DNA from: JAKPAM01 sp047601745
Lineage (GTDB): Bacteria; Pseudomonadota; Gammaproteobacteria; Burkholderiales; Burkholderiaceae_E
NCBI GenBank assembly: GCA_047601745.1
Contig: JASGIS010000001.1
Location: 2,480,001-2,544,000, forward strand
DNA: 64,000 nt
Direction of reading: 5' to 3'
Made by a program: the position numbers and the translations under genes. Shown here piece by piece: positions 16,873 to 26,348 of the stretch. The notes under the pieces are model-generated. The model did no database searches. It was not told where the DNA came from and saw nothing but the letters and a program-made list of their open reading frames with translations. Numbering within the stretch: position 1 is the first letter of the stretch; each line of letters opens with the position of its first letter.

Positions 16873-19464
16873 TCAGATCGGCACTGTCGCCGAGATCGGG
16901 CTGAGGTTGCCCGCCAGATCGGTGATCGTCACCGTATACGCGTACGCGTGGCCGATGGTCACCGCCGAATCGACGAAATGCGTGGAGGAGGGCGTCCATC
17001 CGGTCAGCGGCTGTGCCGCGCCTCCGTCCACGGAGCGCGTGACGTTGACGATCGATTCGGCGGTCGTCGCGCCGACGTCGAGCACCGACGCGAGATCGAG
17101 GACGATGCTGCCGCCGTTGTACACGGCGTGGAGCGTGTTGGCGGGCGCCACCGTGTCGATCGCCTGCGTGTGCGACGCGTCGGCCGTCGGCCCCGGCGAA
17201 TAGACGCCCTGGACCGCGCCGGTGTGGACGGTCAGCGTCATGTCGCCCGACGGCGTGCCCGGCGTCGGCGTCGCGACCACGTCGTAGACGTTGTTCGTGC
17301 CGGTCCGCAGCGTGACCGAATCGATGTGCCCGTTGGTGATCGACAGGTCCGACGCGTCGGCGGTCAGGCCGCTGACCGCCTGGTCGAACGTCAGCGTGAA
17401 CGTCACCGGACCATTGGCGACGTCGTGCACGTTGCTGACGTTGTCGATGAAGCCGTTGAGCGTCGGCGGCGGCACGCGCGTGTCGAACGGCTGCGACACC
17501 GTGTCGGCGTTGGCCAGCGCGTTGCCCGCCGCATCGTTGGCGGTGCCGGCGGCCACCGACACGGCGAGCGTGCCCGTCGCATTGGCCGTCGGATCGACGA
17601 CCAGCGTGTACGTGGCGCCCGAGCCGGCGAACGAGACCACGGTGCCGCCGCCGGCCAGCGCGATGTCGTCCTGCGTGAAGCCGGTCACGGGTTCGGAGAA
17701 CGTGAACGTGAACGTCGTGCGGCCGTGGGCCGTCGCGCCGCCGTCGCTGGTGATGTCCAGCAGCGACGGTACCACCGTATCGTAGCGCTGCGACTGCGAA
17801 TCGCCGCCGCTCGGGTTGCCGCCGGCGTCCAGCGCCGCGCCGGCGGGCACGCTGACGTTGATCGTGCCTTCCGCGCCGCCGGCGGGCAGATTGACCAGCA
17901 GGTGGTACGTGCTGCCGTTGCCGGTCAGCGATCCGACCGTGCCGCCGCCCGTCACCGTGATGTCCGATGCCGTGAACCCGGTGACCGGTTCGCTGAACGT
18001 GAACGTGAACAGCACGGCCTGGTTGGTCGCGCTGCCGCCGGCGTTGTCGCTGATGTCCAGCGTCGGCGGCACCGTGTCGACGGCGAACTGGTGCGAGCTG
18101 GCCGACGAGGCGTTGCCGCTGGCCACGCTGGTGGCGGCGCCCTGCGGCACCGTCACGACCAGCGAATGGCCCTGGCCCGGCGTGGGCGTGACCATCAACG
18201 TATAGGTGCTGGCGTCGATCGCCGTGAACGCGCCCGCGGTGCCGCCGCTGACCGTGATGTCCGACGCGGTGAAGCCCTGGACCGCTTCGCTGAACGAGAA
18301 CGTCAACAGGACCGGATGGTTGGCGGCAGCCGTCGTCAGGTCGTCCGAGATCAGCACACCGGGATTCTGCGCGGCGATGACGATCGAGCGCTCGGCCGAC
18401 GCCTGGTTGCCGAACGCGTCGGCGGCCGTCGCCCGGACCTGCCACGTGCCGTCGCCCGGCAACTGGCTCGACGCGAAATGCGTCGACCACTGGCCGCCGG
18501 CATCGGTGGCCACGGTCTGCGAGATCGTGCCGATGCTGACGGTCACCGAAGTGCCGGCCTCGGCCGTCCCCGAGACCGTCACGCCCGCGGCCTTCTCGTT
18601 GGCGCTGACGAGGTTGTCGGTGGCGATCGCGTTGATCGTCGGCGCCGGCGTGAACGTATCGATGACCAGTTGCCGCGAGATCTCGGCGGCGACGTTGTTC
18701 TCGATCGAGCGCACCGTCACCGTGTAGCTGCCGTCGGGCAGGCCGCCGGCGGGCAGTTGGGACGCCGAGGTCGGCGTCACCGCGCCGGTATCCAGCGTCC
18801 AGTTGCCGTCGGCATTGGCCGTCACGCTGTAGCTGACCATCGCCATGTCCGGGCTGCTGATCGCCACCGACAGCCGCGCGTTCGACGAGGCGTGCCCGGT
18901 GATGACCGGCGTCGCGTCGTTGGTCTGCGTGGCCGAGGTGATCGATACCGCTTGCGACACGCCGCCGTCGGCCGCGGGCGAGCCGCCGCCGCCCCCTCCG
19001 CCGCCGCCGGCCGCGGCCAGGCCCACGCCGACCAGCGCCAGGCCGCCGATCTTCACGCCGGTGCTCAGGCCCTCGGCCGACATCGGCGTGATCGACGACG
19101 ACAGCGGCTCTGACGAATACATCAGGAAGCCGCCGTCCGGCGTCGCCGCCAGCGGCTGCGAGGTCGGCGTGATCTGCGTGCCGACCGGCGCGCCGAGCCC
19201 GTCGACGGCCAGGCTGCAGGCGTTGTCGGCCGGACAGCGCGTGAAGAAGCCGTCGAATTCGACGACCGTCCGGTCCGGCAGGTCTTCGATGATCAGGTCG
19301 TCGCCGACTCGCTTGGCCTGGGCCTGGGTCGCGCCTTGCAGCGAGTTGTCGTCGACGATCCGGTAAGTGGTGCCGGGCTCGACCGGAAAGCGGTTGCGTC
19401 CGATCTCCAGCGGCAGGCGCTGCACGACGCCGCGCGCGCTGGTCGCCTCGAGAATGAGTGCCAT
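16873..19464 (-). CDS. BapA/Lap-like Ig-repeat adhesin A
   Basis: This 863-residue protein is a likely cargo of the adjacent type I secretion system. The N-terminal module (about residues 1-165) resembles the BapA prefix domain: RVGDDLIIEDLPDRTVVEFDGFF, a conserved Cys pair at 77 and 83, then a hydrophobic VKIGGLALVGVGLAAAG and a run of nine Gly (153-161). Bacterial Ig-like repeats fill the rest: a Big_6-like module (TVSGTAEAGTSVTVSIG) and several Big_12-like modules (TFTFSEPVTGFTASDITVTGGGTV). No RTX nonapeptides are visible and the C-terminus ends ATVPI. It is exported probably to the surface for biofilm cohesion. Adhesin B, next upstream, has the same N-terminal module. Confidence 0.8.
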   Translation of the reverse strand: MALILEATSARGVVQRLPLEIGRNRFPVEPGTTYRIVDDNSLQGATQAQAKRVGDDLIIEDLPDRTVVEFDGFFTRCPADNACSLAVDGLGAPVGTQITPTSQPLAATPDGGFLMYSSEPLSSSITPMSAEGLSTGVKIGGLALVGVGLAAAGGGGGGGGGSPAADGGVSQAVSITSATQTNDATPVITGHASSNARLSVAISSPDMAMVSYSVTANADGNWTLDTGAVTPTSASQLPAGGLPDGSYTVTVRSIENNVAAEISRQLVIDTFTPAPTINAIATDNLVSANEKAAGVTVSGTAEAGTSVTVSIGTISQTVATDAGGQWSTHFASSQLPGDGTWQVRATAADAFGNQASAERSIVIAAQNPGVLISDDLTTAAANHPVLLTFSFSEAVQGFTASDITVSGGTAGAFTAIDASTYTLMVTPTPGQGHSLVVTVPQGAATSVASGNASSASSHQFAVDTVPPTLDISDNAGGSATNQAVLFTFTFSEPVTGFTASDITVTGGGTVGSLTGNGSTYHLLVNLPAGGAEGTINVSVPAGAALDAGGNPSGGDSQSQRYDTVVPSLLDITSDGGATAHGRTTFTFTFSEPVTGFTQDDIALAGGGTVVSFAGSGATYTLVVDPTANATGTLAVSVAAGTANDAAGNALANADTVSQPFDTRVPPPTLNGFIDNVSNVHDVANGPVTFTLTFDQAVSGLTADASDLSITNGHIDSVTLRTGTNNVYDVVATPTPGTPSGDMTLTVHTGAVQGVYSPGPTADASHTQAIDTVAPANTLHAVYNGGSIVLDLASVLDVGATTAESIVNVTRSVDGGAAQPLTGWTPSSTHFVDSAVTIGHAYAYTVTITDLAGNLSPISATVPI

Positions 19465-19681
19465 CGTTCGATCCTTCCCCGGGGCCCGCGGGGGCTGGGT
19501 TCCCGGGGCGATGCTCGAATCATTGTGGGGGCATTATGGCGCACCGCGACCGGCGCCCGCTTCGGGCCGCCGTGCCAGTGTGTTTCTTTCCGAATGAAGC
19601 GGGCTGGCTCAGACGCGGCTGCGCCGGACGCGCACCGATCGAAGCGGCACGGACCGGCGGGCGGCCGCGTGGCCGCATCCG

Positions 19682-22600
19682 TCAGATCACGACGATCGCG
19701 TGGCCGGGGATCAGATCCGAAGCAGGGCGATTGCCGGCCGCATCGATCAGATAGGCGCTGTAGGTATGAGAGCCCGGGATGACCCCGCTATCGTCGAAAT
19801 GATAGGTGCTGCCCGTGTCCAGCGTCGCCACGCCGAGATCCGCGCCATCGCGCTGGATGTGCAGTGTTTCACCCGAACCCAGTACCGAGCTGAGCGTGAT
19901 GACGATCCGCGGGCTGTCGTCCGACGTCTGGCCTCCAACGGGGATGGACGCTCCTCCGGGAGATTCGATCACGTCATGACTGGTGAGCGTTTGCGTGGGG
20001 GCGACGTTGTCGACAGCCTGCGAATGCGTGGGGGACGCGACAAGCGGGCCTGTGCTCGATGTGCCGGTCACGCTGTTCGCATTGACCGATACCGAAACGT
20101 CCTCGCCGTTCAAGTTGGCATCGGGCGTCACGACCACCGAGTAGTTGCGGCCGCTGCCCGTTACGGCACCGGCCGTGCCATGGGTCACCGTCAGGTCGCT
20201 GGCGTCGAAGCCGGTCACGTCCTGATCGAACGCGAACGTGAACGTCACGGCCCCGTTGGTCACGGCTGCCTGCGTGGTGTCGTCGATGGTGACCGTCGGC
20301 GCGGGCTGCGGTGCGGGCGTCGTGTCGACGGGCTGCGTGACCGAGGCGGCGGCGATGCCGTTGCCCGCCGCGTCGTGCGCGGCATCGGCCGCGACGTTGA
20401 TCCCGATCGGCGTCGTCGAATTCGCCGTCGGCGTGACCACGAGCTGGTACGTGGTGCCGCTGCCGCTGAAATTGCCGATCGCCGCGGTGCCGCCGGTCAC
20501 GGCAATGTCGGTGAACGAGAAATCGCTGACCGGTTCCGAGAACGTGAACGTGAAGGTCACCGGACCGGTGGCGGTGCCGGTGACATTGTCGGTGATCGTC
20601 AGCGTCGGCGGCTGGACGTCATAAGCCTGCGAAGCCGTCGCCCCCGCGGTATTGGCGACGGAACCGCTGTCATCGGTGAACGTGCCGGCCGCCACGGAGA
20701 CCGCCACGGTGCCCGTCGAGCCCGTCGGCGTGACGACCAGCGTGTAGTGCGTGCTGTCCACCTGCGTGAACGAGCCGGCCGTGCCGCCGTTGACGCTCAC
20801 GTCGCTGGCGTCGAACCCGGCGACGGGTTTGCTGAACGTGAACGTGAAGGTCACCGGGCCGGTGGCGGTGCCGGTGACATTGTCGGTGATCGTTACGGTC
20901 GGCGGCTGGACGTCATAAGCCTGCGAAGCCGTCGCCCCCACGGTATTGGCGACGGAACCGCTGTCATCGGTGAACGTGCCGGCCGCCACGGAGACCGTCA
21001 CGGTGCCCGCCGAGCCCGTCGGCGTGACGACCAGCGTGTAGTGCGTGCTGTCCACCTGCGTGAACGAGCCGGCCGTGCCGTTGCTGACGCTCACGTCGCT
21101 GGCGTCGAACCCGGCGATGGGTTTGCTGAACGTGAACGTGAAGGTCACCGGGCCGGTGGCGGTGCCGGTGACGTTGTCGGTGATCGCCACGGTCGGCGGG
21201 ACGATGGTATTGACGGACTGCGTTGCGGACGTGGCGGCGACGCCGTTGCCCGCCGCATCGTGCGCGGCATCGGCCGCGACGTTGATCCCGATCGGCGTCG
21301 TCGAATTCGCCGTCGGCGTGACCACGAGCTGATACGTGGTACCGCTGCCGCTGAAATCGCCGATCGCCGCGGTGCCGCCGGTCACGGCGATGTCGGCGAA
21401 CGAGAAATCGCTGACCGGCTCCGAGAACGTGAACGTGAAGGTCACCGGGCCGGTGGCGGTGCCGGCGGCATTGTCGGTGATCGTCAGCGTCGGCGCAGTC
21501 AGGTCGATCTGCACCGGATGGGTCGTCGCGCTCCGGTTGCCGTGTTCGTCGACCGCCGAGACCGTGATCGCCTGCGAGCCGGCGCCCGGAAGCTGTGCGG
21601 CGGGTACCTGTAGCGACCAATTGCCGGTGCCGTTCGAGGTGGTCGAGAACGTTTGGCCTCCCCAATTGATCGTCACCTCGGTGTTCGGATCCGTGGTGCC
21701 GCTCAGCGAGACGGGATTGCCGTGTTCGGCGGCGTTGATCCAGTCGTCGCCGGCGACCGGGGCGATCGTCGGGGTTTTCGGCGGCGTCGTGTCGATCAGC
21801 ACGCTGTGCGTCGACGGCGTCGTATTGCCGAAGCCGTCGCGTGCGGTCAGCGTCATCTGCGTCGTGCCGTCCGCCGGCACTTCGCCCGATGCGAAGTTGG
21901 CCGTCCACTGCCCGGCGGCGTTGGCGGTGACGATCTTCGTCGCTGATCCCCAGGCGATGGTCACGCTCGCATTCGGACTCGTCGTGCCGCTGATCGCGAC
22001 ACCGGCGGTTTTCTCGGCGCCGTTGACGATGTCGTCTCCGGTGACCGGCGTGACGAGCGGTGCGGCCGGGTGTCCCGTTTGCAGGACGATGTCCACGGCC
22101 GCACTGGCCGGACCCGTGTTTCCGGCGGGATCGGTCGCCGTCGCGACGATCGATCGGATGTCGCCGCTGCCGGCGATCTGCGAGCCCGAGAAGGCCGCCG
22201 ACCAGGTGCCGTCCGCGCCGGCGATCGCCGTCACGGTCAATCCGACCCAGGTCACGGTGACCACCGATCCGGCTTCGGCGGTGCCGTGGACGGTGACGCC
22301 GGCGGCGGCCTGCGCGGCGTTGATCGTCAGGCCGCTCTGCGGTTCGGTGATGACCGGTGCCGCGGGCGGGGTGCGATCGATCGTCAGCGCTTGCGTCGCG
22401 TCGACGCTGCCCGCCGTGGCGGAGTGCGCGGTCACCGAATAGGCGCCTTCTCCCAGGCCGTCCGCCGGCATGCTGCCGCCCAGCGGCGGCGTATTGGCCG
22501 TGTTCAGCAACCATTGGCCATTGGCATCGACCGTGACGTTGTAGAAGACGTTCGTGCCGTCGGCTCCCTGGATCGTGATCGCCAGCCGCTCACCGGCGGT

Positions 22601-23173
22601 CCCGGTGCCGGAGATGACCGGGCGACCCTGGCCCGTGAGGTTGCTGCTGGTGATCGACAACGGTTGCTGCACCGGCGGCGGGACGTCCGGGCTCCCACCG
22701 CCGCCTCCGCCCCCACCCCCGGCCGCCGCCAGCCCGACGCCGACCAGCGCCAGCCCGCCGATCTTCACGCCCATGCCCGCGCCCTCGGCGGCCATCGGCG
22801 TGATGCTCGAGGCCTCGGGCGCGGCGGACATCAGGAAGCTGCCGTCGGTCATCGCCGCGACCGGCTGCGTGGCGGGCGTGATCTCGGCACCGGCGGCGCC
22901 GCCCAGGCCCTCCATCGACAGCGCGCACGATTGTTCGGGCGTGCAGCGGGTGAAGAAGCCGTCGAACTCGACGACCGTCTGATCGGGCAGCTCCTCGACG
23001 ACCAGGTCGTCGCCGACGCGGCGGGCCTTGGCCTCGAGCTTCGAGGCGTCGAGACCGTCGTCGACGATGCGGTACTTGAAACCGGGCTCCGCGACGAAGC
23101 GGTTGCGTCCGACCTCCACGGGCTGGCGAACGACGAGACCCTGGGGGTTGACCTTCTCCAATACCAACGCCAT
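19682..23173 (-). CDS. BapA/Lap-like Ig-repeat adhesin B
   Basis: This 1163-residue paralogue of adhesin A starts with the same module: MALVLEKVNP, RVGDDLVVEELPDQTVVEFDGFF, Cys 77 and 83, VKIGGLALVGVGLAAAG and a nine-Gly run at 152-160. Ten or so Ig-like modules follow: Big_6-like ones (GVTVHGTAEAGSVVTVTW, GVAISGTTSPNASVTIAWG) and Big_12-like ones (DNVTGTATGPVTFTFTFSKP). Two neighbouring 99-residue modules are almost identical at DNA level, so the repeat number is probably unstable. No RTX repeats are visible; the C-terminus ends HAIVVI. With adhesin A and the TolC-ABC-HlyD genes downstream it forms a complete secreted-adhesin unit. The start is ATG at 23173. Confidence 0.8.
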   Translation of the reverse strand: MALVLEKVNPQGLVVRQPVEVGRNRFVAEPGFKYRIVDDGLDASKLEAKARRVGDDLVVEELPDQTVVEFDGFFTRCTPEQSCALSMEGLGGAAGAEITPATQPVAAMTDGSFLMSAAPEASSITPMAAEGAGMGVKIGGLALVGVGLAAAGGGGGGGGGSPDVPPPVQQPLSITSSNLTGQGRPVISGTGTAGERLAITIQGADGTNVFYNVTVDANGQWLLNTANTPPLGGSMPADGLGEGAYSVTAHSATAGSVDATQALTIDRTPPAAPVITEPQSGLTINAAQAAAGVTVHGTAEAGSVVTVTWVGLTVTAIAGADGTWSAAFSGSQIAGSGDIRSIVATATDPAGNTGPASAAVDIVLQTGHPAAPLVTPVTGDDIVNGAEKTAGVAISGTTSPNASVTIAWGSATKIVTANAAGQWTANFASGEVPADGTTQMTLTARDGFGNTTPSTHSVLIDTTPPKTPTIAPVAGDDWINAAEHGNPVSLSGTTDPNTEVTINWGGQTFSTTSNGTGNWSLQVPAAQLPGAGSQAITVSAVDEHGNRSATTHPVQIDLTAPTLTITDNAAGTATGPVTFTFTFSEPVSDFSFADIAVTGGTAAIGDFSGSGTTYQLVVTPTANSTTPIGINVAADAAHDAAGNGVAATSATQSVNTIVPPTVAITDNVTGTATGPVTFTFTFSKPIAGFDASDVSVSNGTAGSFTQVDSTHYTLVVTPTGSAGTVTVSVAAGTFTDDSGSVANTVGATASQAYDVQPPTVTITDNVTGTATGPVTFTFTFSKPVAGFDASDVSVNGGTAGSFTQVDSTHYTLVVTPTGSTGTVAVSVAAGTFTDDSGSVANTAGATASQAYDVQPPTLTITDNVTGTATGPVTFTFTFSEPVSDFSFTDIAVTGGTAAIGNFSGSGTTYQLVVTPTANSTTPIGINVAADAAHDAAGNGIAAASVTQPVDTTPAPQPAPTVTIDDTTQAAVTNGAVTFTFAFDQDVTGFDASDLTVTHGTAGAVTGSGRNYSVVVTPDANLNGEDVSVSVNANSVTGTSSTGPLVASPTHSQAVDNVAPTQTLTSHDVIESPGGASIPVGGQTSDDSPRIVITLSSVLGSGETLHIQRDGADLGVATLDTGSTYHFDDSGVIPGSHTYSAYLIDAAGNRPASDLIPGHAIVVI
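20584..21187 (-). repeat. 297-bp direct repeat in adhesin B
   Basis: The blocks at about 20584-20880 and 20881-21187 are nearly identical over their length; for example the string starting GGCTGGACGTCATAAGCCTG occurs in both copies 297 bases apart. Each codes for one 99-residue Big_12-like module. Less perfect copies extend to about 21480. Confidence 0.8.
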
Positions 23174-23434
23174 TGGCTTTCTCCGAATCGCCGGGCCGCG
23201 GCGGGCCCCGCATCAGCGAATCATCACGAGCGAACAAGGCCCCGGCGCTCGTCGCGAGCGCGGGGATTCATCCTGCGAGGGCCGGATACCCGCCGCCGGC
23301 GATCGGGCGACGCCGGGAAGGCAGCCGGACGGGAACGGCGGCGAGGCGGCCGTTCGCAGATTTTATGGGCCCCTTCGGGGGCGGAAAACATCGACGATCG
23401 TCTTAGACGATCCGCCCGAATCGCGCGCCGCCCG
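23174..23434. other. Gap between wcaJ and adhesin B with two weak hairpins
   Basis: A 7-bp stem GATCGTC/GACGATC (23396-23412) and a CCCCGAAGGGG-type stem near 23368-23383 follow wcaJ on the minus strand, each with a short T-rich patch nearby. Either could be a weak terminator separating wcaJ from the adhesin operon. The adhesin B promoter should also be here, but no clear elements were seen. Confidence 0.35.
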
Positions 23435-24841
23435 TCAGTAGGCCTGCGGATCCTTGAAGACCTGCGCGACCGTCTTGTAGATGATCCACAGATCCAGGCG
23501 CAGCGACCATTTGCGCAGATATTCGAGATCGTACTTGATCCGCAGTTCCATCTTGTCGACGGTATCGGTCTCGCCCCGCGCGCCGCTGATCTGGGCCAGG
23601 CCGGTGATGCCGGGCTTGACCTTGTGCCGGATCATGTAGCCCTTGACCAGCGACCGGTACATCTCGTTGTGCGAGACCGCGTGCGGCCGCGGGCCGACGA
23701 CGCTCATCTTGCCCTGCAGCACGTTGAAGAACTGCGGCAGCTCGTCGAGCGAGGAGCGGCGCAGGAAGCGCCCGAGCGGCGTGATCCGGTCGTCGTCCTT
23801 GGTCGCCTGCTTGACGTTCGGGCCGTCCTCGGCGACTTTCATCGAGCGGAACTTCCAGACGATGATCTCCTGGCCGTCCAGGCCGAAGCGGCGCTGCTTG
23901 AACAGCACCGGCCCCGGCATCGTCAGCTTGATCGCCAGCGCCACGGCGATCATGACCGGCGACGTCAGGATCACGGCCGTCAGCGCGATGCACATGTCCG
24001 ACAGCCGCTTGATCGCGTTGGTCGTGCCGTGGAACGGCGTTTCGCAGACGGCCACGACCGGCAGGCCGACGACGGTGTCGATGCGCGCCTGGATCAGGTC
24101 CAGCATGAATACGTCGGGCACGAAGTAGATCGACGCGGTCGTGTCGCGCAGGCCGTCCAGCAGCTTGAGGATCCGCGGCTGCGAAGCCATCGGCAGCGCG
24201 ATGAAGATCTGGTGGACGCGGTGGTTGCGGGCGAAATCGGCGACGGCGTCGACGCCGCCGAGCAGCGGGGCTTCGGTGATGTCGCCGAGCCGGCTGACGG
24301 CCCGGTCGTCGAAGAAGCCGGCGATGCGCGTCTGCGCGAGCGGGTCGGCGCTGATCGACTGCGCCAGCGTGCGGCCCAGCTTGTTGGCGCCGACGATGAT
24401 CGCCACGTGCTCGCCGCCCAGCGCGACCAGGCGCGGCAACACGTACGGCAGCAGCACGTGCACGCAGATCTGCGAGAACGGCGTCAGCACGACCCAGGTG
24501 GCCAGCACGTTCGGGTCGAACACCCGCATCGTGTTCGAAATCAGTCCGAATACCAGCAGGATGCCGATGATCAGGCCCCAGGTTCCGGTAATCTGGCGGA
24601 ACAGGCCCGGCGTCTTGTGGCTCAGCGGCAGGTCGCTGGACGGCGTGATCACGAACGCGACGAAGGCCAGGATCAGCTCGGGCTGGCCGATCTGTCCGCC
24701 CCAGATCCATGTGGCAAGAAAAAGACAGGCAGCCGCCAGACTCCTGTCCAACAGGATCTGGAACAAGCCCAGCAAACTCTGATTGCCCGTGCGTACCGTG
24801 GCGATTCCAGGCGACATGTGTCCTATTCTTGACAGTGCCAT
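23435..24841 (-). CDS. wcaJ: Undecaprenyl-phosphate glucose phosphotransferase (WcaJ/EpsB type)
   Basis: This 468-residue integral membrane enzyme transfers a hexose-1-phosphate from a UDP-sugar to undecaprenyl phosphate and so starts the EPS repeat unit. Five predicted membrane helices span about residues 24-280, with a CoA-binding-like cytoplasmic domain between (VAIIVGANKLGRTLAQSI). The catalytic bacterial sugar transferase domain follows: KRLSDMCIALTAVIL, PGPVLFKQRRFGLDGQEIIVWKFRSM, RRSSLDELPQFFNVL, MSVVGPRPHAVSHN and KPGITGLAQISGARGE. The start may be 24841 or the internal ATG at 24817. It is divergent from epsL across a 146-base promoter region. Confidence 0.92.
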   Translation of the reverse strand: MALSRIGHMSPGIATVRTGNQSLLGLFQILLDRSLAAACLFLATWIWGGQIGQPELILAFVAFVITPSSDLPLSHKTPGLFRQITGTWGLIIGILLVFGLISNTMRVFDPNVLATWVVLTPFSQICVHVLLPYVLPRLVALGGEHVAIIVGANKLGRTLAQSISADPLAQTRIAGFFDDRAVSRLGDITEAPLLGGVDAVADFARNHRVHQIFIALPMASQPRILKLLDGLRDTTASIYFVPDVFMLDLIQARIDTVVGLPVVAVCETPFHGTTNAIKRLSDMCIALTAVILTSPVMIAVALAIKLTMPGPVLFKQRRFGLDGQEIIVWKFRSMKVAEDGPNVKQATKDDDRITPLGRFLRRSSLDELPQFFNVLQGKMSVVGPRPHAVSHNEMYRSLVKGYMIRHKVKPGITGLAQISGARGETDTVDKMELRIKYDLEYLRKWSLRLDLWIIYKTVAQVFKDPQAY

Positions 24842-24910
24842 GCGAAGCTTTTCATGGAAAAAAGGGCTAAAAGCTGATAACTTGCAGCCGATTCAAGACG
24901 TTACTCGCGC

Positions 24911-24933
24911 TACCTGCCATCGATAGGCAGGTA
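24911..24933. promoter_or_regulatory. Inverted repeat in the wcaJ-epsL divergent promoter
   Basis: Two perfect 8-base arms, TACCTGCC and GGCAGGTA, flank the 7-base ATCGATA. The element sits between the divergent wcaJ and epsL genes, next to an AT-rich stretch, and is the size of a dimeric regulator operator. The regulator is not identified. Confidence 0.45.
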
Positions 24934-24961
24934 TTTCGCCATGGTCCGGCGGTGCTGAGGA

Positions 24962-24967
24962 TATAAC
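24962..24967 (+). promoter_or_regulatory. Candidate -10 of epsL
   Basis: TATAAC lies 26 bases before the epsL ATG at 24994 and about 28 bases after the inverted repeat. No good -35 was seen, which would fit a promoter needing an activator. Confidence 0.35.
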
Positions 24968-24993
24968 AAGGTAATTCTTCTCAAGGGATGCAA

Positions 24994-26274
24994 ATGAGAA
25001 ACAGGGCGCTTGCTCGCAGCTTCGCAACCTGGTCGGCCGCCGCATTGGTGCCGGTCGCCGCATGGGCTCAGCCGATCGTTCCTCCAGCGCCGGAACTGAC
25101 CAACGTGCCGTCGGACCAGAACGTCCTGCGTTTCGATGCCGGCGCCAATCTCGAGCACCACAGCAATATCACGGGTCTGGGCAAGGGCGTCGACCCGCAA
25201 CCGATCTACGGCAAGAGCTCGCGCAGCGACACGATCCTGCGCGGTACTTTCGGCGTCACGTACGACCAGATGTTCAGCCTGCAGCGGCTGACCCTCGAAG
25301 CCCGGCTCGAACCCGCGAAGTATTTCAGCTACTCGCAGTTCGACTATCTCGGCTATTCGGGTCGCGCGAACCTCGACTGGGCGATCGGCAATGCCGTGTA
25401 CGGCACGCTCGGCGTGCGCGCCGCCCAGGCGCTGACGTCGGTGCTGTCCAACGCGACCGGCAATCGCAACCTCGAGCGCCGCAACACGCTGTACGGCTCG
25501 GCGGGCCTGCGCCTGACGCCCAGCACCTCGGTGTTCGTCGGCGCCGATACCACCAAGCTCGACAACTCCGAGGAATACTTCCGTTCGGCCGACAACCGTA
25601 TCGACGGCTTCGAGACCGGTGTCCGCTACGCGCCGGGCACCGGCACCGACCTGTCGCTCGTTTATCGCCACCAGAAGTCCGACTACAAGAACGATCAGTT
25701 GTTCGATTCGCTGGGCAACGTGCTGCCGCCCGGCGTGTCGGTCAACAACTCGTACAAGCAGAACGCCGGTCTGGTCCGGCTGACGGTCAGCCCGTCCGAA
25801 GACACGCGGATTTCCGGTGAATTCGGTTACGCGAAGCGCAAGTACGATTCGTTCTCGCAGCGCGACTACTCGGGCCCGACGGCGCTGCTGACGCTGGCTT
25901 GGCGCCCGACCGGCGCGTTCTACATGAACGCCGAGCTCGAGCGCAACATCGCCAGCACGCTGTATCTGACGTCCAACTACATCCAGGTCACCGAGATCCG
26001 CCTGCTGCCGGTCATCGTGCTGACCGGCAAGACCCGGTTGAACGGCCGCTTCGCGTACTCGCAACAGGAGTACAAGGGCGACACGGGCCTGCTGGCGACC
26101 AGCGGACCGGTGCGCAAGGACGACGTCTACATGTACGGCGCCCAGCTCGCTTACGACTACAGCCGGGGCCTGGCGTTCACGCTCGATCTGCGCCGTCTGA
26201 AGCGCACGTCCAACTACGCCGGACTCGATTACTCGGACAATGTCATCGGCGTCGGCGTGACCGCCCGCTTCTGA
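24994..26274 (+). CDS. epsL: EPS outer-membrane protein EpsL (XrtB/PEP-CTERM-associated type)
   Basis: This 426-residue outer-membrane beta-barrel-like protein has a signal peptide (NRALARSFATWSAAALVPVAAWAQ). The rest is a series of alternating beta strands (LEHHSNITGLGKG, GRANLDWAIGNAVYGTLGVR, DYSDNVIGVGVTARF) ending in Phe, as outer-membrane barrels do. It resembles EpsL of methanolan-type loci. The second ATG (24994) was chosen because AAGGG lies six bases upstream; the ATG at 24988 directly abuts the AAGGG. The gene is followed by a clear terminator, so it forms its own transcript beside epsE. The precise role of EpsL proteins is not settled. Confidence 0.75.
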   Translation: MRNRALARSFATWSAAALVPVAAWAQPIVPPAPELTNVPSDQNVLRFDAGANLEHHSNITGLGKGVDPQPIYGKSSRSDTILRGTFGVTYDQMFSLQRLTLEARLEPAKYFSYSQFDYLGYSGRANLDWAIGNAVYGTLGVRAAQALTSVLSNATGNRNLERRNTLYGSAGLRLTPSTSVFVGADTTKLDNSEEYFRSADNRIDGFETGVRYAPGTGTDLSLVYRHQKSDYKNDQLFDSLGNVLPPGVSVNNSYKQNAGLVRLTVSPSEDTRISGEFGYAKRKYDSFSQRDYSGPTALLTLAWRPTGAFYMNAELERNIASTLYLTSNYIQVTEIRLLPVIVLTGKTRLNGRFAYSQQEYKGDTGLLATSGPVRKDDVYMYGAQLAYDYSRGLAFTLDLRRLKRTSNYAGLDYSDNVIGVGVTARF

Positions 26275-26325
26275 TGCCGCCGGCGCGACGGGCATCCGTC
26301 CGGATGTCCGGGGCGCCAGCCAGCG

Positions 26326-26348
26326 AACCGGCCCTTCGGCCGGTTTTT
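26326..26348 (+). terminator. Rho-independent terminator after epsL
   Basis: AACCGGCC and GGCCGGTT form a perfect 8-bp stem around a CTTC loop, followed immediately by more T (TTTTT in all). It lies 51 bases after the epsL stop. Confidence 0.9.

Noticed and set aside
16873..23173. RTX calcium-binding repeats or PEP-CTERM sorting signal in the adhesins
   Set aside because: No GGxGxD nonapeptides and no PEP motif with C-terminal helix were found.
24940..24957. Sigma-54 promoter before epsL (TGGTCCGGCGGTGCT)
   Set aside because: The GG and GC pairs are nine bases apart instead of ten and the rest of the consensus does not match.
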